Shown: piece by piece, positions 7,881-16,349 of the stretch
How positions within the stretch are numbered: the stretch's first letter is position 1
Layout: every line of letters starts with the position of its first letter
Source: CAIPAT01 sp041665605
Lineage (GTDB): Bacteria > Verrucomicrobiota > Lentisphaeria > Victivallales > Victivallaceae
Direction: 5' to 3'
Length of the DNA stretch: 64,000 bases
Assembly (NCBI GenBank): GCA_041665605.1
Contig: JBAYIO010000009.1
Coordinates: forward strand, 1-64,000
The notes under the pieces: model-generated
The model's database searches: none
Told to the model about the DNA's origin: nothing
The model's input: only the letters and a program-made list of their open reading frames with translations
Program-made: the position numbers and the translations under genes

Positions 7881-10493
7881 TTATATCTTGAATTTAGACT
7901 TTATATTCGAAATGATCTTCCTGAAATCCTCTCCCGTCTCCAACTGCATGGATTCCAGATGCCGGTATATTTTTATTGCTTCGGCGGCGCTTTCCGGAGT
8001 TCCCTGCCGCATATATATCATGATTGCGGCATAGGCGGCCTTGACCGTCCATACCGGTTTAATTTTGTCTCCGCCTTCGCTCTTGTCAATTTTATAACCA
8101 TAAATCAATTCTGTAAAAAACTCAAGCGCTTTTTCATCCTGGTTCAGGCCTTCGTAGCATTTGCCCATCTTATACAATGTCTGGTCTTTAATATTCTGAT
8201 TGAGGTTCTTCATCGCCATAACTTTTTCATACTCCGCAATCGCGTTATTCAGGAATTTAACTTCCTGCGTTTTGGTGTATTGCGTGTAATTGCAGTCGCC
8301 GATTCTTCCAAGAGAAGCAATTTCCAATGCTGATCCCGGCCGCAATTGCGCCGCTCTGCGGTAATAAACTGCCGCATCGGTATAATTACCGCCGCCGGAG
8401 GAGATGTTGCCGGCCAGGAAAAGAGCGTCCGCCATCGTTTTGCTGTTCGGATATTTATCGAAAATTTCCTGAAGCAGTTGCATGGCGGCGGAACTGCCTG
8501 TGAGATTTTCCGCAATAGCAGCCCGGTCATAAAGGGCCTGCGGAACAATATCCTCCTTGTCTGAGTACAACTGACCGATCCTCTGAAGCACCTGATCCGC
8601 ATCTTTAAGCTTGCCGCTGTTTCTCAGATAATCCACCTGCCAGAAAAAAGCCGCTACCGCGAAAGGCGAGTCCAGATATTTCTTTTCCAGCAACTCATTT
8701 ATCCTGGCGATTTCTTCGGTATCGCCGTTGAAATAGGCGGCATAAAGACATTTATACAGCGCATTTGCCGCCAGCGGATTCTGCGGATAACGTTTCACAA
8801 AGTCTTTAAAGATTTCCGCGGCTTTGGGAAAATCGCGCAGCCGGAACGAAATATTTCCGGCGTCAAACAATGCCGACGGAGAATGCTCATTATCCGGATT
8901 GCTTCTGACGAAAGCCAGATACCCCTCTCTGGCCTCCGCGTATTTTTCCAGTTTATCCAGAATAAATGACTGGTAATAATCAGTTTCCATGGCGATTTGC
9001 GGGTCGGAGTTTTCCTTCTGTATTTTTCTGGCAACTTCCAGCGCAGTCGCATATTCGGCGAGTTTAATCAGCGATTGCATCGTCCAGAACATGCTGTCGG
9101 TTTTCCACTGGCTGTTCCTGGATGAAATGTCAATGAACACGTCGGCGGCCTGACGGTAAAGTTTATGGTCAAAATAGAACTTGCCGAGAATAAATTTAGC
9201 CTCAAGCTGTTCTCCCTCAGTCAAGCCCTTTTCCGCAATGGCGGAAAGCATGTCGGAGGCGGCTTTAATTTTACCGGAGGCCGACAGCAGAGCAATGGTC
9301 TGCCTTAGGGCATTTATCCGTTCGGCCGGCGTTATGTGCGAATCTTTTATCACTGATTGGTAAATGTTGACTGCGTCGTCATTCATATTCTGTTCCGCGT
9401 ACAATCTGGCGCATTGTATTTTTATTTCCGTGACATCCGGGGAATCCTGATAGAATTCAATATATTTCATGGCAGTCGTCGCCGCCGCTTTCTTCATATT
9501 GGCTTCAACATAAGTGTTTATCAGCAGCCGCAGCGAACTTTTACGGTCATACGAAGACGGGGCAAAATCGAATGCGTCTTTCAAAAAAATGATTGCGTCG
9601 CCGGGCGTCCCGGTTTTCAGAAAGTGTTTTGCCGCCAGCATATTGACTTTAAAAAGCAGCGGATTTGCGGTCTTGGGAACGGTGTCTATCAGAGAAGCAT
9701 AGTTCTTTTTCAGGTCGGAGAACCGCTTTTCCTGGATCATCAGCAGAAGAGAAAGGATTTTCAGGGCTGGAAGATCTTTATTGTTGGCGACTTTAAGTTC
9801 GGCATTAAGCAGGACGCTGCTGTCGCTGAGGCTGCCGCCCATGATCATGGCATATAATTTCTGCCGGAAGCCGATGGATTCCCAATCGGTGCCGCTGCCT
9901 GATTTTTCCAGCAACCCGTAGATTTCCGATGCCTCAAACCATTTTTCCTGCTGCAGCATAACGAAACCAAGTGCGGAAAGAAGCTGAAAATACAAATCTC
10001 CGGTAATAACTTTGTCCGAAAGCGTGTCCCGCAGCAGTGACTCAGCTTCGGCATATTTAAACCGCAGCATAAGGATGTCGGCATGATAAAGGACTTTTCG
10101 CACCCGTTCGATCAGCGGAAATTTCTTTTCATATTCATCCAGCATAAGTTCCGCTTCGTCCGGCATTGACGCCCGGACGCAGGCTGTGATATAACGCTCC
10201 ATGGCATCTTTCAGGTCCTGGTTATTTCCTGAACTTTCCTCAATGTAACGTTTGTAGAAAACAACTGCCTGTTCAAATGAACCATTGTAGAAAGCGCTGT
10301 CGCCGAGCTGGCAATTGCGGTTTCTGCTGCTTTCCTCGACCGCCGGACAAAGAGTTGAGACGAAGATTAAAAGTATCAGGGCAGCAAAAAATTTGAAGCC
10401 CGGGACAACACTGACGCCAACGCGTTTTATGTATAATCTCGGGCATTTTCTGGTCTCACAGGTTTTTATCCCAGAAATGTTAAGCAATTTCAA
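7881..10493 (-). CDS. Large secreted/periplasmic TPR-repeat protein
   Basis: An 870-residue protein made almost entirely of degenerate tetratricopeptide helices from about residue 60 to 855. Examples are YFQLLSALGFVMLQQEKW, ALFDAGNISFRLRDFPKAAE and DALFLAGNISSGGGNYTDAA. A hydrophobic stretch at about residues 33-50, ending near CPAVEES, looks like an export signal but is preceded by a long basic leader. The start is TTG at 10493; the TTG two codons later has better spacing (7 nt) from AGGAA. Only 11 bp separate it from the recA stop, so it is probably co-transcribed with recA. The likely role is scaffold for the ExbB/ExbD complex in the envelope, resembling YbgF/CpoB-type and outer-membrane assembly TPR proteins in layout. 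Confidence 0.75.
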   Translation of the reverse strand: MKLLNISGIKTCETRKCPRLYIKRVGVSVVPGFKFFAALILLIFVSTLCPAVEESSRNRNCQLGDSAFYNGSFEQAVVFYKRYIEESSGNNQDLKDAMERYITACVRASMPDEAELMLDEYEKKFPLIERVRKVLYHADILMLRFKYAEAESLLRDTLSDKVITGDLYFQLLSALGFVMLQQEKWFEASEIYGLLEKSGSGTDWESIGFRQKLYAMIMGGSLSDSSVLLNAELKVANNKDLPALKILSLLLMIQEKRFSDLKKNYASLIDTVPKTANPLLFKVNMLAAKHFLKTGTPGDAIIFLKDAFDFAPSSYDRKSSLRLLINTYVEANMKKAAATTAMKYIEFYQDSPDVTEIKIQCARLYAEQNMNDDAVNIYQSVIKDSHITPAERINALRQTIALLSASGKIKAASDMLSAIAEKGLTEGEQLEAKFILGKFYFDHKLYRQAADVFIDISSRNSQWKTDSMFWTMQSLIKLAEYATALEVARKIQKENSDPQIAMETDYYQSFILDKLEKYAEAREGYLAFVRSNPDNEHSPSALFDAGNISFRLRDFPKAAEIFKDFVKRYPQNPLAANALYKCLYAAYFNGDTEEIARINELLEKKYLDSPFAVAAFFWQVDYLRNSGKLKDADQVLQRIGQLYSDKEDIVPQALYDRAAIAENLTGSSAAMQLLQEIFDKYPNSKTMADALFLAGNISSGGGNYTDAAVYYRRAAQLRPGSALEIASLGRIGDCNYTQYTKTQEVKFLNNAIAEYEKVMAMKNLNQNIKDQTLYKMGKCYEGLNQDEKALEFFTELIYGYKIDKSEGGDKIKPVWTVKAAYAAIMIYMRQGTPESAAEAIKIYRHLESMQLETGEDFRKIISNIKSKFKI

Positions 10494-10504
10494 ATTCCTG
10501 TGTA

Positions 10505-11623
10505 TTACTTTTTATCCTTCGGGTCTTCAGCAACCTGCTTTTTGTCCTTCGGGTCTTCAGCCGCCTGTTTTTTATCTTTCAAGTCGCTTTTAGCCTTTTC
10601 GTCATCAGCCGCCAGTTTTTCGCGAATCTTAGCCAGCAATCTGGCTTCGAATTCTCTATTGGCATCCAGATATGCTTTGGTCTGTTCCCGGCCTTGAGCA
10701 ATCTGCTCGCCTTCGAAGGAGAACCAGGAACCGCGTTTTTCGAGAATCCCCATGTCCGAAGCAACATCCAGCACCGAACCGGACCTTGAAATCCCTTCGG
10801 AATAGTTAATGTCGAATTCGGCATTTTTAAATGGAGCCGCCAGTTTATTTTTGATCACTTTGACTCTGGTGCGGTTGCCGATCACTTCGCCGGAAGGATC
10901 TTTTATCGCCGTGATTTTACGGATATCCAGGCGGATGGAACAGTAAAATTTCAGGGCGTTGCCGCCGGGAGTGGTTTCCGGGTTGCCGAACATGACCCCG
11001 ATTTTTTCACGAATCTGATTGGTGAAAATGATACAGGTGCGGCTTTTGCTGGCGGCACCGGTAAGTTTGCGCAGCGCCTGAGACATCAACCGCGCCTGAA
11101 GCCCCATGTGCGAATCGCCCATCTGACCTTCAATTTCCGCCCGCGGAACCAGTGCGGCGACAGAGTCAACAACCAGAACGTCCACCGCATTGCTGCGGAC
11201 CAGGGAATCAACAATATTCAACGCATCCTCGCCGCAATCCGGCTGGGAGATTAACAAGTCGTCAACGTTGACGCCGATTTTTTTGGCATATGTCGGATCA
11301 ATGGCATGTTCGGCGTCAATAATTGCCGCAACCCCGCCGGCCCGCTGGGCATTGGCGATGACATGGAGACAAAGCGTGGTTTTGCCGGAGGATTCAGGAC
11401 CGAATATTTCAACAATTCTGCCTCTGGGCAGTCCGCCGGTGCCAAGCGCGATATCAAGCGCCAGTGAGCCGGTGCTGATGGTCGGAACATCCGCATGCAT
11501 CGAGTTATCGCCAAGACGCATGATGGAACCTTTGCCGAACTCTTTTTCGATCTGGCTGATGGCTATTTCCAGATTTTTATTTTTTGATGCCGCGCTTTCG
11601 TTCTTATCACTTTTTTCGCTCAT
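10505..11623 (-). CDS. recA: RecA recombinase
   Basis: A 372-residue DNA strand-exchange ATPase. Walker A GPESSGKT lies at residues 75-82; the family blocks VDSVAALVPRAEIEG, the L1/L2 regions (GLQARLMSQALRKL; TNQIREKIGVMFGNPETTPG) and the core C-terminus are intact. SD AGAGGAT precedes the ATG. The acidic tail common to RecA is replaced here by a run of near-identical 10-residue units (KQxAEDPKDK) at the extreme C-terminus, encoded by 30-bp tandem DNA repeats (about 10508-10590). The gene lies 72 bp after gyrB, with no terminator or obvious SOS box seen in the gap. Confidence 0.97.
   Translation of the reverse strand: MSEKSDKNESAASKNKNLEIAISQIEKEFGKGSIMRLGDNSMHADVPTISTGSLALDIALGTGGLPRGRIVEIFGPESSGKTTLCLHVIANAQRAGGVAAIIDAEHAIDPTYAKKIGVNVDDLLISQPDCGEDALNIVDSLVRSNAVDVLVVDSVAALVPRAEIEGQMGDSHMGLQARLMSQALRKLTGAASKSRTCIIFTNQIREKIGVMFGNPETTPGGNALKFYCSIRLDIRKITAIKDPSGEVIGNRTRVKVIKNKLAAPFKNAEFDINYSEGISRSGSVLDVASDMGILEKRGSWFSFEGEQIAQGREQTKAYLDANREFEARLLAKIREKLAADDEKAKSDLKDKKQAAEDPKDKKQVAEDPKDKK
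10508..10590 (-). repeat. 30-bp tandem repeats encoding the RecA tail
   Basis: Two clear units and one diverged unit of about 30 bp lie head to tail, each containing the plus-strand words CTTCGGGTCTTCAG and CTGYTTTTT. They encode the K/Q/E/D-rich C-terminal tail of RecA. Such in-frame units are prone to copy-number change by replication slippage. Confidence 0.75.
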
Positions 11624-11695
11624 AATAATCCTCTATTGATTGCCGGATTTCTCCAGTATGTTATTTTCTTCAGGTTCGTAATTCCGCCGTGCCGG

Positions 11696-14236
11696 TTAAA
11701 TGTCCAGATCTTTGACTGTGGCCGCATATTTTTCAATGTAATCACGGCGCGGCTCGACGATGTCGCCCATCAACAGGGTGAACATCCGTTCCGCCTGGAC
11801 TGCATCTTCCATTGTAACTTTAATCATCTTTCTGGTAGACGGGTCCATTGTGGTTTCCCACAACTGTTCAGCGTTCATTTCACCAAGACCTTTGTAACGC
11901 TGAATCTGCAGGCCCTGTCTGCCGTTTTTCTTAATCAGCTCGAAAAGGTCTTTAAGCGACTTCGCCTGTTCGACTTTATCACCGCTGGTTACTTCAAATA
12001 GTTTATCGGGACCTTCAAAAAGATTATCTATCGAAAGATTGTGGTTCTTTACCTCGACGGCAATATCTTCGCAATGTTTCGATTCGAAAATGCTGATCAG
12101 GTCAACCGCGGAACTGATTTTTTCCCGGATTTCCAGTTCAATCTGGCTTTCAGCCGCAGTTCCTTCTGCGGCGGCTCCCTGTTCCGGAGCTGCAGCATCC
12201 GCATCAATAGCCGGGATTTCTCCGATAATTGCGGAGAGGCGTTCTTCAGTGGCCCTGATGAATTCCGCTTCTTCCTCCTGAGTGTAGACATATTGCTGGG
12301 TTGTGGTGCCGTCGTTCTCGCGGACGTTAATTAACGCCATCGGGAATTTGCCGTCGCCATTTATCATGCCGAAATATTTGACCGGATCAATGCCGTAGCG
12401 GTGAAGCCCGTTGCTGGCATGTTGAACCTTTGAAAATATCTCGGTCAGTTTCATCGCGACTTCTTTGGTTACCGGCTGGCCGCCGCCGTCCTTGATTTCA
12501 ATATCCTCGCTGCCGAGTTCGGAAAGATAAGTGTCCAGTTGCTCTTCAGTGTCAATGTAGCGTTCTTTTTTGCGCCTTCTGACTTTGAACAGCGGCGGTT
12601 TCGCGATATAAACACTGCCGGCCTCAATCAGCGGTTTCATCTGACGATAGAAGAACGTCAGCAGCAGCGTCCGGATATGAGATCCGTCAACGTCCGCGTC
12701 GGTCATAATTACAACGCGGAAATAACGGCGTTTGACAACATCGAAGTCTTCGTCGCCGATGCCGCAGCCGATAGCCGCCACCAGTGACTGAATTTCCTTG
12801 TTTTCCAGAACTTTATCCAGACGGGCTTTTTCCACGTTCAGGAGTTTACCGCGAATCGGCAGAATCGCCTGGAAGCTGCTGTCGCGGCCCTGTTTGGCGG
12901 AGCCGCCCGCGGAGTCCCCTTCCACGATGTAGAGTTCACATTTTGCCGGATCGCGGCTGGAGCAGTCGGCCAGTTTGCCGGGCAGCGAAAAACCGTCAAG
13001 CGCGCCTTTGCGCTGCACCAGTTCACGGGCTTTTCTGGCGGCTTCGCGGGCTCTGGCGGCGGTCATTGCTTTCAGTATGATATCACGGGCGGTCTGGGGG
13101 TTTTCCTCAAGGAATTCGCCGAGTCCGTCATTGATGATAGATTCCACGATGCCGCGCACGTCGCTGTTGCCGAGTTTAGTCTTGGTCTGTCCTTCAAACT
13201 GCGGATCGGAAAGCTTCACGCTGATTACGGCGGTAAGGCCTTCGCGGGTGTCATTCCCGGTCATGGCCTTTTCGTTCTTCAGCATGTTGTTGTTTTTGGC
13301 ATAATTGTTGATTGTTCTGGTCAACGCGCCCTGAAAGCCGGTAAGATGAGTGCCGCCTTCAATCGTATTGATGTTGTTGGCGTAGCTGAAAATGTTTTCG
13401 CTGAAGCCGTCATTATACTGCATTGCCAGTTCAACGTCGATATTGTCCTTTTCGCGGCGGAAGTAAATCGGCACCGGATTCAGCAACTGCTTGTTGTCGT
13501 TCAGCATTTTGACAAATTCCACGATGCCGCCTTCGTAATGGAATTTCTCAAAACGTTCGCCGGAACCGTCTTCGTGGGTTCTTTCGTCCTTGAGCGTGAT
13601 CGTGATTCCGCGGTTCAGGAACGCCAGTTCGCGCAGGCGGTTCGCCAGAATATCCCAAATGAAAACCGTATCGGGGAAAATGGTCGAGTCCGGTTTGAAA
13701 GTGACTTTGGTTCCGGTTTTATCCGAAGCATGGAGTTTGGTCAGCGGTTTGGTCGTGATGCCGCGTTCGAAACGGATGAAGAATGCTCCGCCGTCCCGGT
13801 TGACTTCGACTTCCAGCCACGAACTGAGCGCGTTAACGCAGGAAACGCCGACGCCGTGAAGGCCGCCGGAAACTTTATAGGAATCGTGGTCAAATTTACC
13901 GCCGGCATGAAGGACGGTCAGCGCCACTTCGACAGCCGGCTTGCCCTGCTCTTTATGCATATCCACCGGAATACCGCGACCGTTGTCAATAACGGTAATG
14001 CTGTTGTCGTGGTGAATGACGACACTGACGAAATTTGCATATCCGGCCAGCGCCTCGTCAATACTGTTGTCCACGACTTCGTAAACCAGATGGTGAAGTC
14101 CGCGCGACCCGGTATCGCCGATGTACATGCTCGGACGCACTCTTACTGCTTCCAGCCCTTCAAGCACCGTGATTTGATCCGCGCCGTAACTGCTGGAACC
14201 CGCATGGGACGGTTTTTCGATTTCAGATTCAGACAT
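11696..14236 (-). CDS. gyrB: DNA gyrase subunit B
   Basis: ATPase subunit of type II topoisomerase, 846 residues. It contains the GHKL ATP-binding domain (VRVRPSMYIGDTG, EVVDNSIDEALAG), the transducer, and a TOPRIM domain with EGDSAGGSAKQGRD (about residue 438) and DADVDGSHI (about residue 509). The C-terminal signature is YKGLGEMNAEQLWETTM. A frame open to 14281 exists, but the ATG at 14236 has AAGGAG 10 nt upstream and gives the usual N-terminus. Between TOPRIM and the terminal signature lies an insertion of roughly 100 residues with an Ala/Glu-rich stretch, making the protein longer than the common 640-residue form. recA follows on the same strand. Confidence 0.96.
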   Translation of the reverse strand: MSESEIEKPSHAGSSSYGADQITVLEGLEAVRVRPSMYIGDTGSRGLHHLVYEVVDNSIDEALAGYANFVSVVIHHDNSITVIDNGRGIPVDMHKEQGKPAVEVALTVLHAGGKFDHDSYKVSGGLHGVGVSCVNALSSWLEVEVNRDGGAFFIRFERGITTKPLTKLHASDKTGTKVTFKPDSTIFPDTVFIWDILANRLRELAFLNRGITITLKDERTHEDGSGERFEKFHYEGGIVEFVKMLNDNKQLLNPVPIYFRREKDNIDVELAMQYNDGFSENIFSYANNINTIEGGTHLTGFQGALTRTINNYAKNNNMLKNEKAMTGNDTREGLTAVISVKLSDPQFEGQTKTKLGNSDVRGIVESIINDGLGEFLEENPQTARDIILKAMTAARAREAARKARELVQRKGALDGFSLPGKLADCSSRDPAKCELYIVEGDSAGGSAKQGRDSSFQAILPIRGKLLNVEKARLDKVLENKEIQSLVAAIGCGIGDEDFDVVKRRYFRVVIMTDADVDGSHIRTLLLTFFYRQMKPLIEAGSVYIAKPPLFKVRRRKKERYIDTEEQLDTYLSELGSEDIEIKDGGGQPVTKEVAMKLTEIFSKVQHASNGLHRYGIDPVKYFGMINGDGKFPMALINVRENDGTTTQQYVYTQEEEAEFIRATEERLSAIIGEIPAIDADAAAPEQGAAAEGTAAESQIELEIREKISSAVDLISIFESKHCEDIAVEVKNHNLSIDNLFEGPDKLFEVTSGDKVEQAKSLKDLFELIKKNGRQGLQIQRYKGLGEMNAEQLWETTMDPSTRKMIKVTMEDAVQAERMFTLLMGDIVEPRRDYIEKYAATVKDLDI

Positions 14237-14393
14237 ATATGAAGTACTCCTTAAAATGGGTATATTTAAACACTCAGCCATGCAACGATTTCTACATCAT
14301 AAAACAGTACATCAAAAATAAGTTTTTTCCAATCCAAAACCGAAGATTTCCGGACATTAGACGGAGCCCTGAAATTTCTGCCTGAAAAGCCAG

Positions 14394-14422
14394 TTTGCAG
14401 TTTTGCTTTCTCGTTGTATATT
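14394..14422 (+). promoter_or_regulatory. Candidate sigma-70-type promoter of the leuA-like leader
   Basis: TTTGCA at 14394-14399 and TATATT at 14417-14422 are separated by 17 bp. Transcription would begin near 14429 and run through the leader ORF and terminator before reaching the isopropylmalate-synthase-like gene. This was assigned by eye only. Confidence 0.45.
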
Positions 14423-14455
14423 ATTACATGTTAACGGAAAATAGAGATTTAAACA

Positions 14456-14566
14456 ATGTCTGGTTTCAAGAAAATTAAGCTAATCAATATTGCGGTTGCC
14501 GGCGTCGGCATTAGACGCGGGCCTTGCTGTGTTTACACAGGAGGGTCCGGACAAACGGAGAGTTGA
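14456..14566 (+). CDS. Possible 36-residue leader peptide or gene remnant
   Basis: An ATG-started frame of 36 codons lies in the leader of the downstream synthase gene. Its first half (KKIKLINIAVAGVG) looks like the first beta strand and turn of a Rossmann fold, so it could be the relic of a dehydrogenase-type gene. The second half is Gly/Cys/Arg-rich with the pair CC. It is not rich in Leu codons, so a classical leu attenuation peptide is not supported. The SD is weak (GGAAAATAGAG). Translation is uncertain. Confidence 0.25.
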   Translation: MSGFKKIKLINIAVAGVGIRRGPCCVYTGGSGQTES

Positions 14567-14604
14567 TTTTTCTTGATGATAAGACACTTGAAATTAAGTT
14601 TTAG

Positions 14605-14638
14605 CCATGAACTCTCCAAAACAGTTCATGGTTTTTTT
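14605..14638 (+). terminator. Intrinsic terminator/attenuator before the leuA-like gene
   Basis: A perfect 9-bp stem (CCATGAACT, 9-nt loop, AGTTCATGG) is followed directly by seven T. It lies 41 bp upstream of the chosen synthase start, and the longest open frame of that gene runs through it. Its position between a plausible promoter and the gene fits conditional termination in the leader. Confidence 0.75.
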
Positions 14639-14678
14639 ATTAAACAAAACAGAGACACCGGATGGAGTGACGGAACAG

Positions 14679-16220
14679 ATGAAAAATAGCAGATACAACC
14701 GATACGTGGAAATACTTGATACGACTTTGCGGGACGGCGAACAAACTCCGGGGGTTTCATATACCCCTGAGGAAAAAGAGCAGATCGCCAGACTGCTGCT
14801 CAACAAAGTGCGCGTTGACCGCATCGAAATGGGTTCGGCCCGCGTTTCCGAAGGCGAACAGGAAGGCGCCGCCAGGATCATTCAATGGGCGGAGAAAAAA
14901 GGCGTTAAAGAACGTATTGAGATTCTCGGTTTTGTTGATCAGGGCAAATCCATAGACTGGATCGCCGCCGCCGGAGGCTGTGTGATCAATCTGCTCACCA
15001 AAGGTTCCGAACGGCATTGCCGGGTTCAACTCGGCAAAACCCCCGAGCAGCATTTTGACCAAGTATGCCAGGAAATAGACTATGCCATTGGCAAAGGCAT
15101 TGCGGTAAATGTCTATCTGGAAGACTGGTCAGGCGGAATGCGGGACAGTTTCCAGTACGTTCATGCTTTTACAAAACGTCTGCTGGAACACAAAATTGAA
15201 AGGATCATGCTGCCGGATACTCTCGGCATTCTCAATCCCCGGATGCTAACCACTTTCATGGACTGGATGTATGTGTCCTTTCCTGATATCAGACTGGATT
15301 TTCACGGCCACAACGACTACGGGCTGGCTACCGCCAATTCGCTGGCGGCAGTTAAAGCCGGCGTCAGCGGCATTCACACCACGGTCAACGGACTGGGTGA
15401 GCGTACCGGCAACCAGACTCTGTGCGAAATCACTGCCGCCATTAACGACATGACCGACCGCACCACCCATGTCTGCGAAAAACAACTCCAGTATGCGTCC
15501 AGCGTCGTGCAATCCATCTCCGGTAAGCGCACCGCCTGGAATACCCCGATCATCGGTTCAGACGTGTTCACCCAAACCTGCGGTGTTCATGCTGACGGCG
15601 ACAAAAAAGGCAATCTCTATGCCAATCCGCTGCTTCCGGAACGTTTCGGGCGCAAACGCCACTACGCTCTCGGCAAACTCAGCGGCAAAGCTTCCGTGGA
15701 TAAGAATCTTGAAGCGATGGGACTGGAACTGGACAAATCCACCCGCGACAAGGTCCTTATGGAAATCGTCCGGCTCGGTGATAAAAAGAAACGGGTCACC
15801 CCGGCGGATCTGCCTTTTATCATTTCCGGCATCCTGAAAACTCCGATCAGCAAACAAATTGAAATCGTAGATTACAATATCATAACGAAACTCAGTGAAA
15901 CTCCGCACGCGGATGTTTCAGTCAAATATAAAAAGCAGATACTGAAGGCTGATTCAAGCGGCGACGGCGGTTACGATGCATTCGTCAGGTCTCTGCGCAA
16001 GGCGCTCAAACAGGTGGACGTTTATTTCCCGAGACTGCTGGATTATGAAGTCAGAATTCCCCCCGGCGGCAAAACCGACGCCCTCGTTGAAACCACCATT
16101 GCCTGGGAAAACCTTTCCGGCATCAGCCTGGTGACTGTCGGCGTTGACAGCGACCAGATGGTTGCCGCGATCAAGGCCACAGAAAAAATGCTGAACCTGG
16201 TACTGGCTGAAAAAAAATAA
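14679..16220 (+). CDS. 2-isopropylmalate synthase-family enzyme (LeuA-like)
   Basis: A 513-residue Claisen-condensing enzyme of the IPMS/homocitrate/citramalate family. The catalytic TIM barrel carries ILDTTLRDGEQTPG (residues 12-25) and the metal site FHGHNDYGLATAN, followed by NGLGERTGNQTL and the linker region (HYALGKLSGKAS). A C-terminal LeuA-type allosteric dimer domain spans about residues 380-510, which favours feedback-regulated isopropylmalate or citramalate synthesis over a catabolic lyase. The open frame extends to 14607, but that part overlaps a perfect terminator hairpin. ATG 14679 follows GGAGTGACGGAACAG and begins the conserved domain. No leuB/C/D neighbours are present, so substrate specificity is left open. 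Confidence 0.8.
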   Translation: MKNSRYNRYVEILDTTLRDGEQTPGVSYTPEEKEQIARLLLNKVRVDRIEMGSARVSEGEQEGAARIIQWAEKKGVKERIEILGFVDQGKSIDWIAAAGGCVINLLTKGSERHCRVQLGKTPEQHFDQVCQEIDYAIGKGIAVNVYLEDWSGGMRDSFQYVHAFTKRLLEHKIERIMLPDTLGILNPRMLTTFMDWMYVSFPDIRLDFHGHNDYGLATANSLAAVKAGVSGIHTTVNGLGERTGNQTLCEITAAINDMTDRTTHVCEKQLQYASSVVQSISGKRTAWNTPIIGSDVFTQTCGVHADGDKKGNLYANPLLPERFGRKRHYALGKLSGKASVDKNLEAMGLELDKSTRDKVLMEIVRLGDKKKRVTPADLPFIISGILKTPISKQIEIVDYNIITKLSETPHADVSVKYKKQILKADSSGDGGYDAFVRSLRKALKQVDVYFPRLLDYEVRIPPGGKTDALVETTIAWENLSGISLVTVGVDSDQMVAAIKATEKMLNLVLAEKK

Positions 16221-16235
16221 CCGTTTCCTGAATAT

Positions 16236-16278
16236 CAACGCCGGCCGGCAATAATGGACGGCTGGCGTTGTTTGTTTA
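16236..16278 (+). terminator. Terminator of the leuA-like gene
   Basis: An 11-bp stem (CAACGCCGGCC with GGCTGGCGTTG, one G-T wobble) is followed by TTTGTTT, 15 bp after the stop codon. Confidence 0.75.
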
Positions 16279-16294
16279 TACTCAAATTTTTACA

Positions 16295-16323
16295 TAAAAA
16301 AAGCGGGATATTTATAATCCCGC
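16295..16323 (-). terminator. Terminator of the small secreted protein gene
   Basis: A 7-bp perfect stem GCGGGAT / ATCCCGC with a 7-nt loop is followed on the minus strand by eight T. It lies 26 bp downstream of the minus-strand gene ending at 16350. Confidence 0.75.
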
Positions 16324-16349
16324 CAGGCAATGAAATACTTGTCAATGGG

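Noticed and set aside
14500..14570. Resemblance of TGTGTTTACACAGG..GGTCCGGA to the apical part of bacterial SRP RNA
   Set aside because: The required GGAA loop and AGCAGCC asymmetric bulge are missing, and GTCCGGAC is simply a short palindrome.
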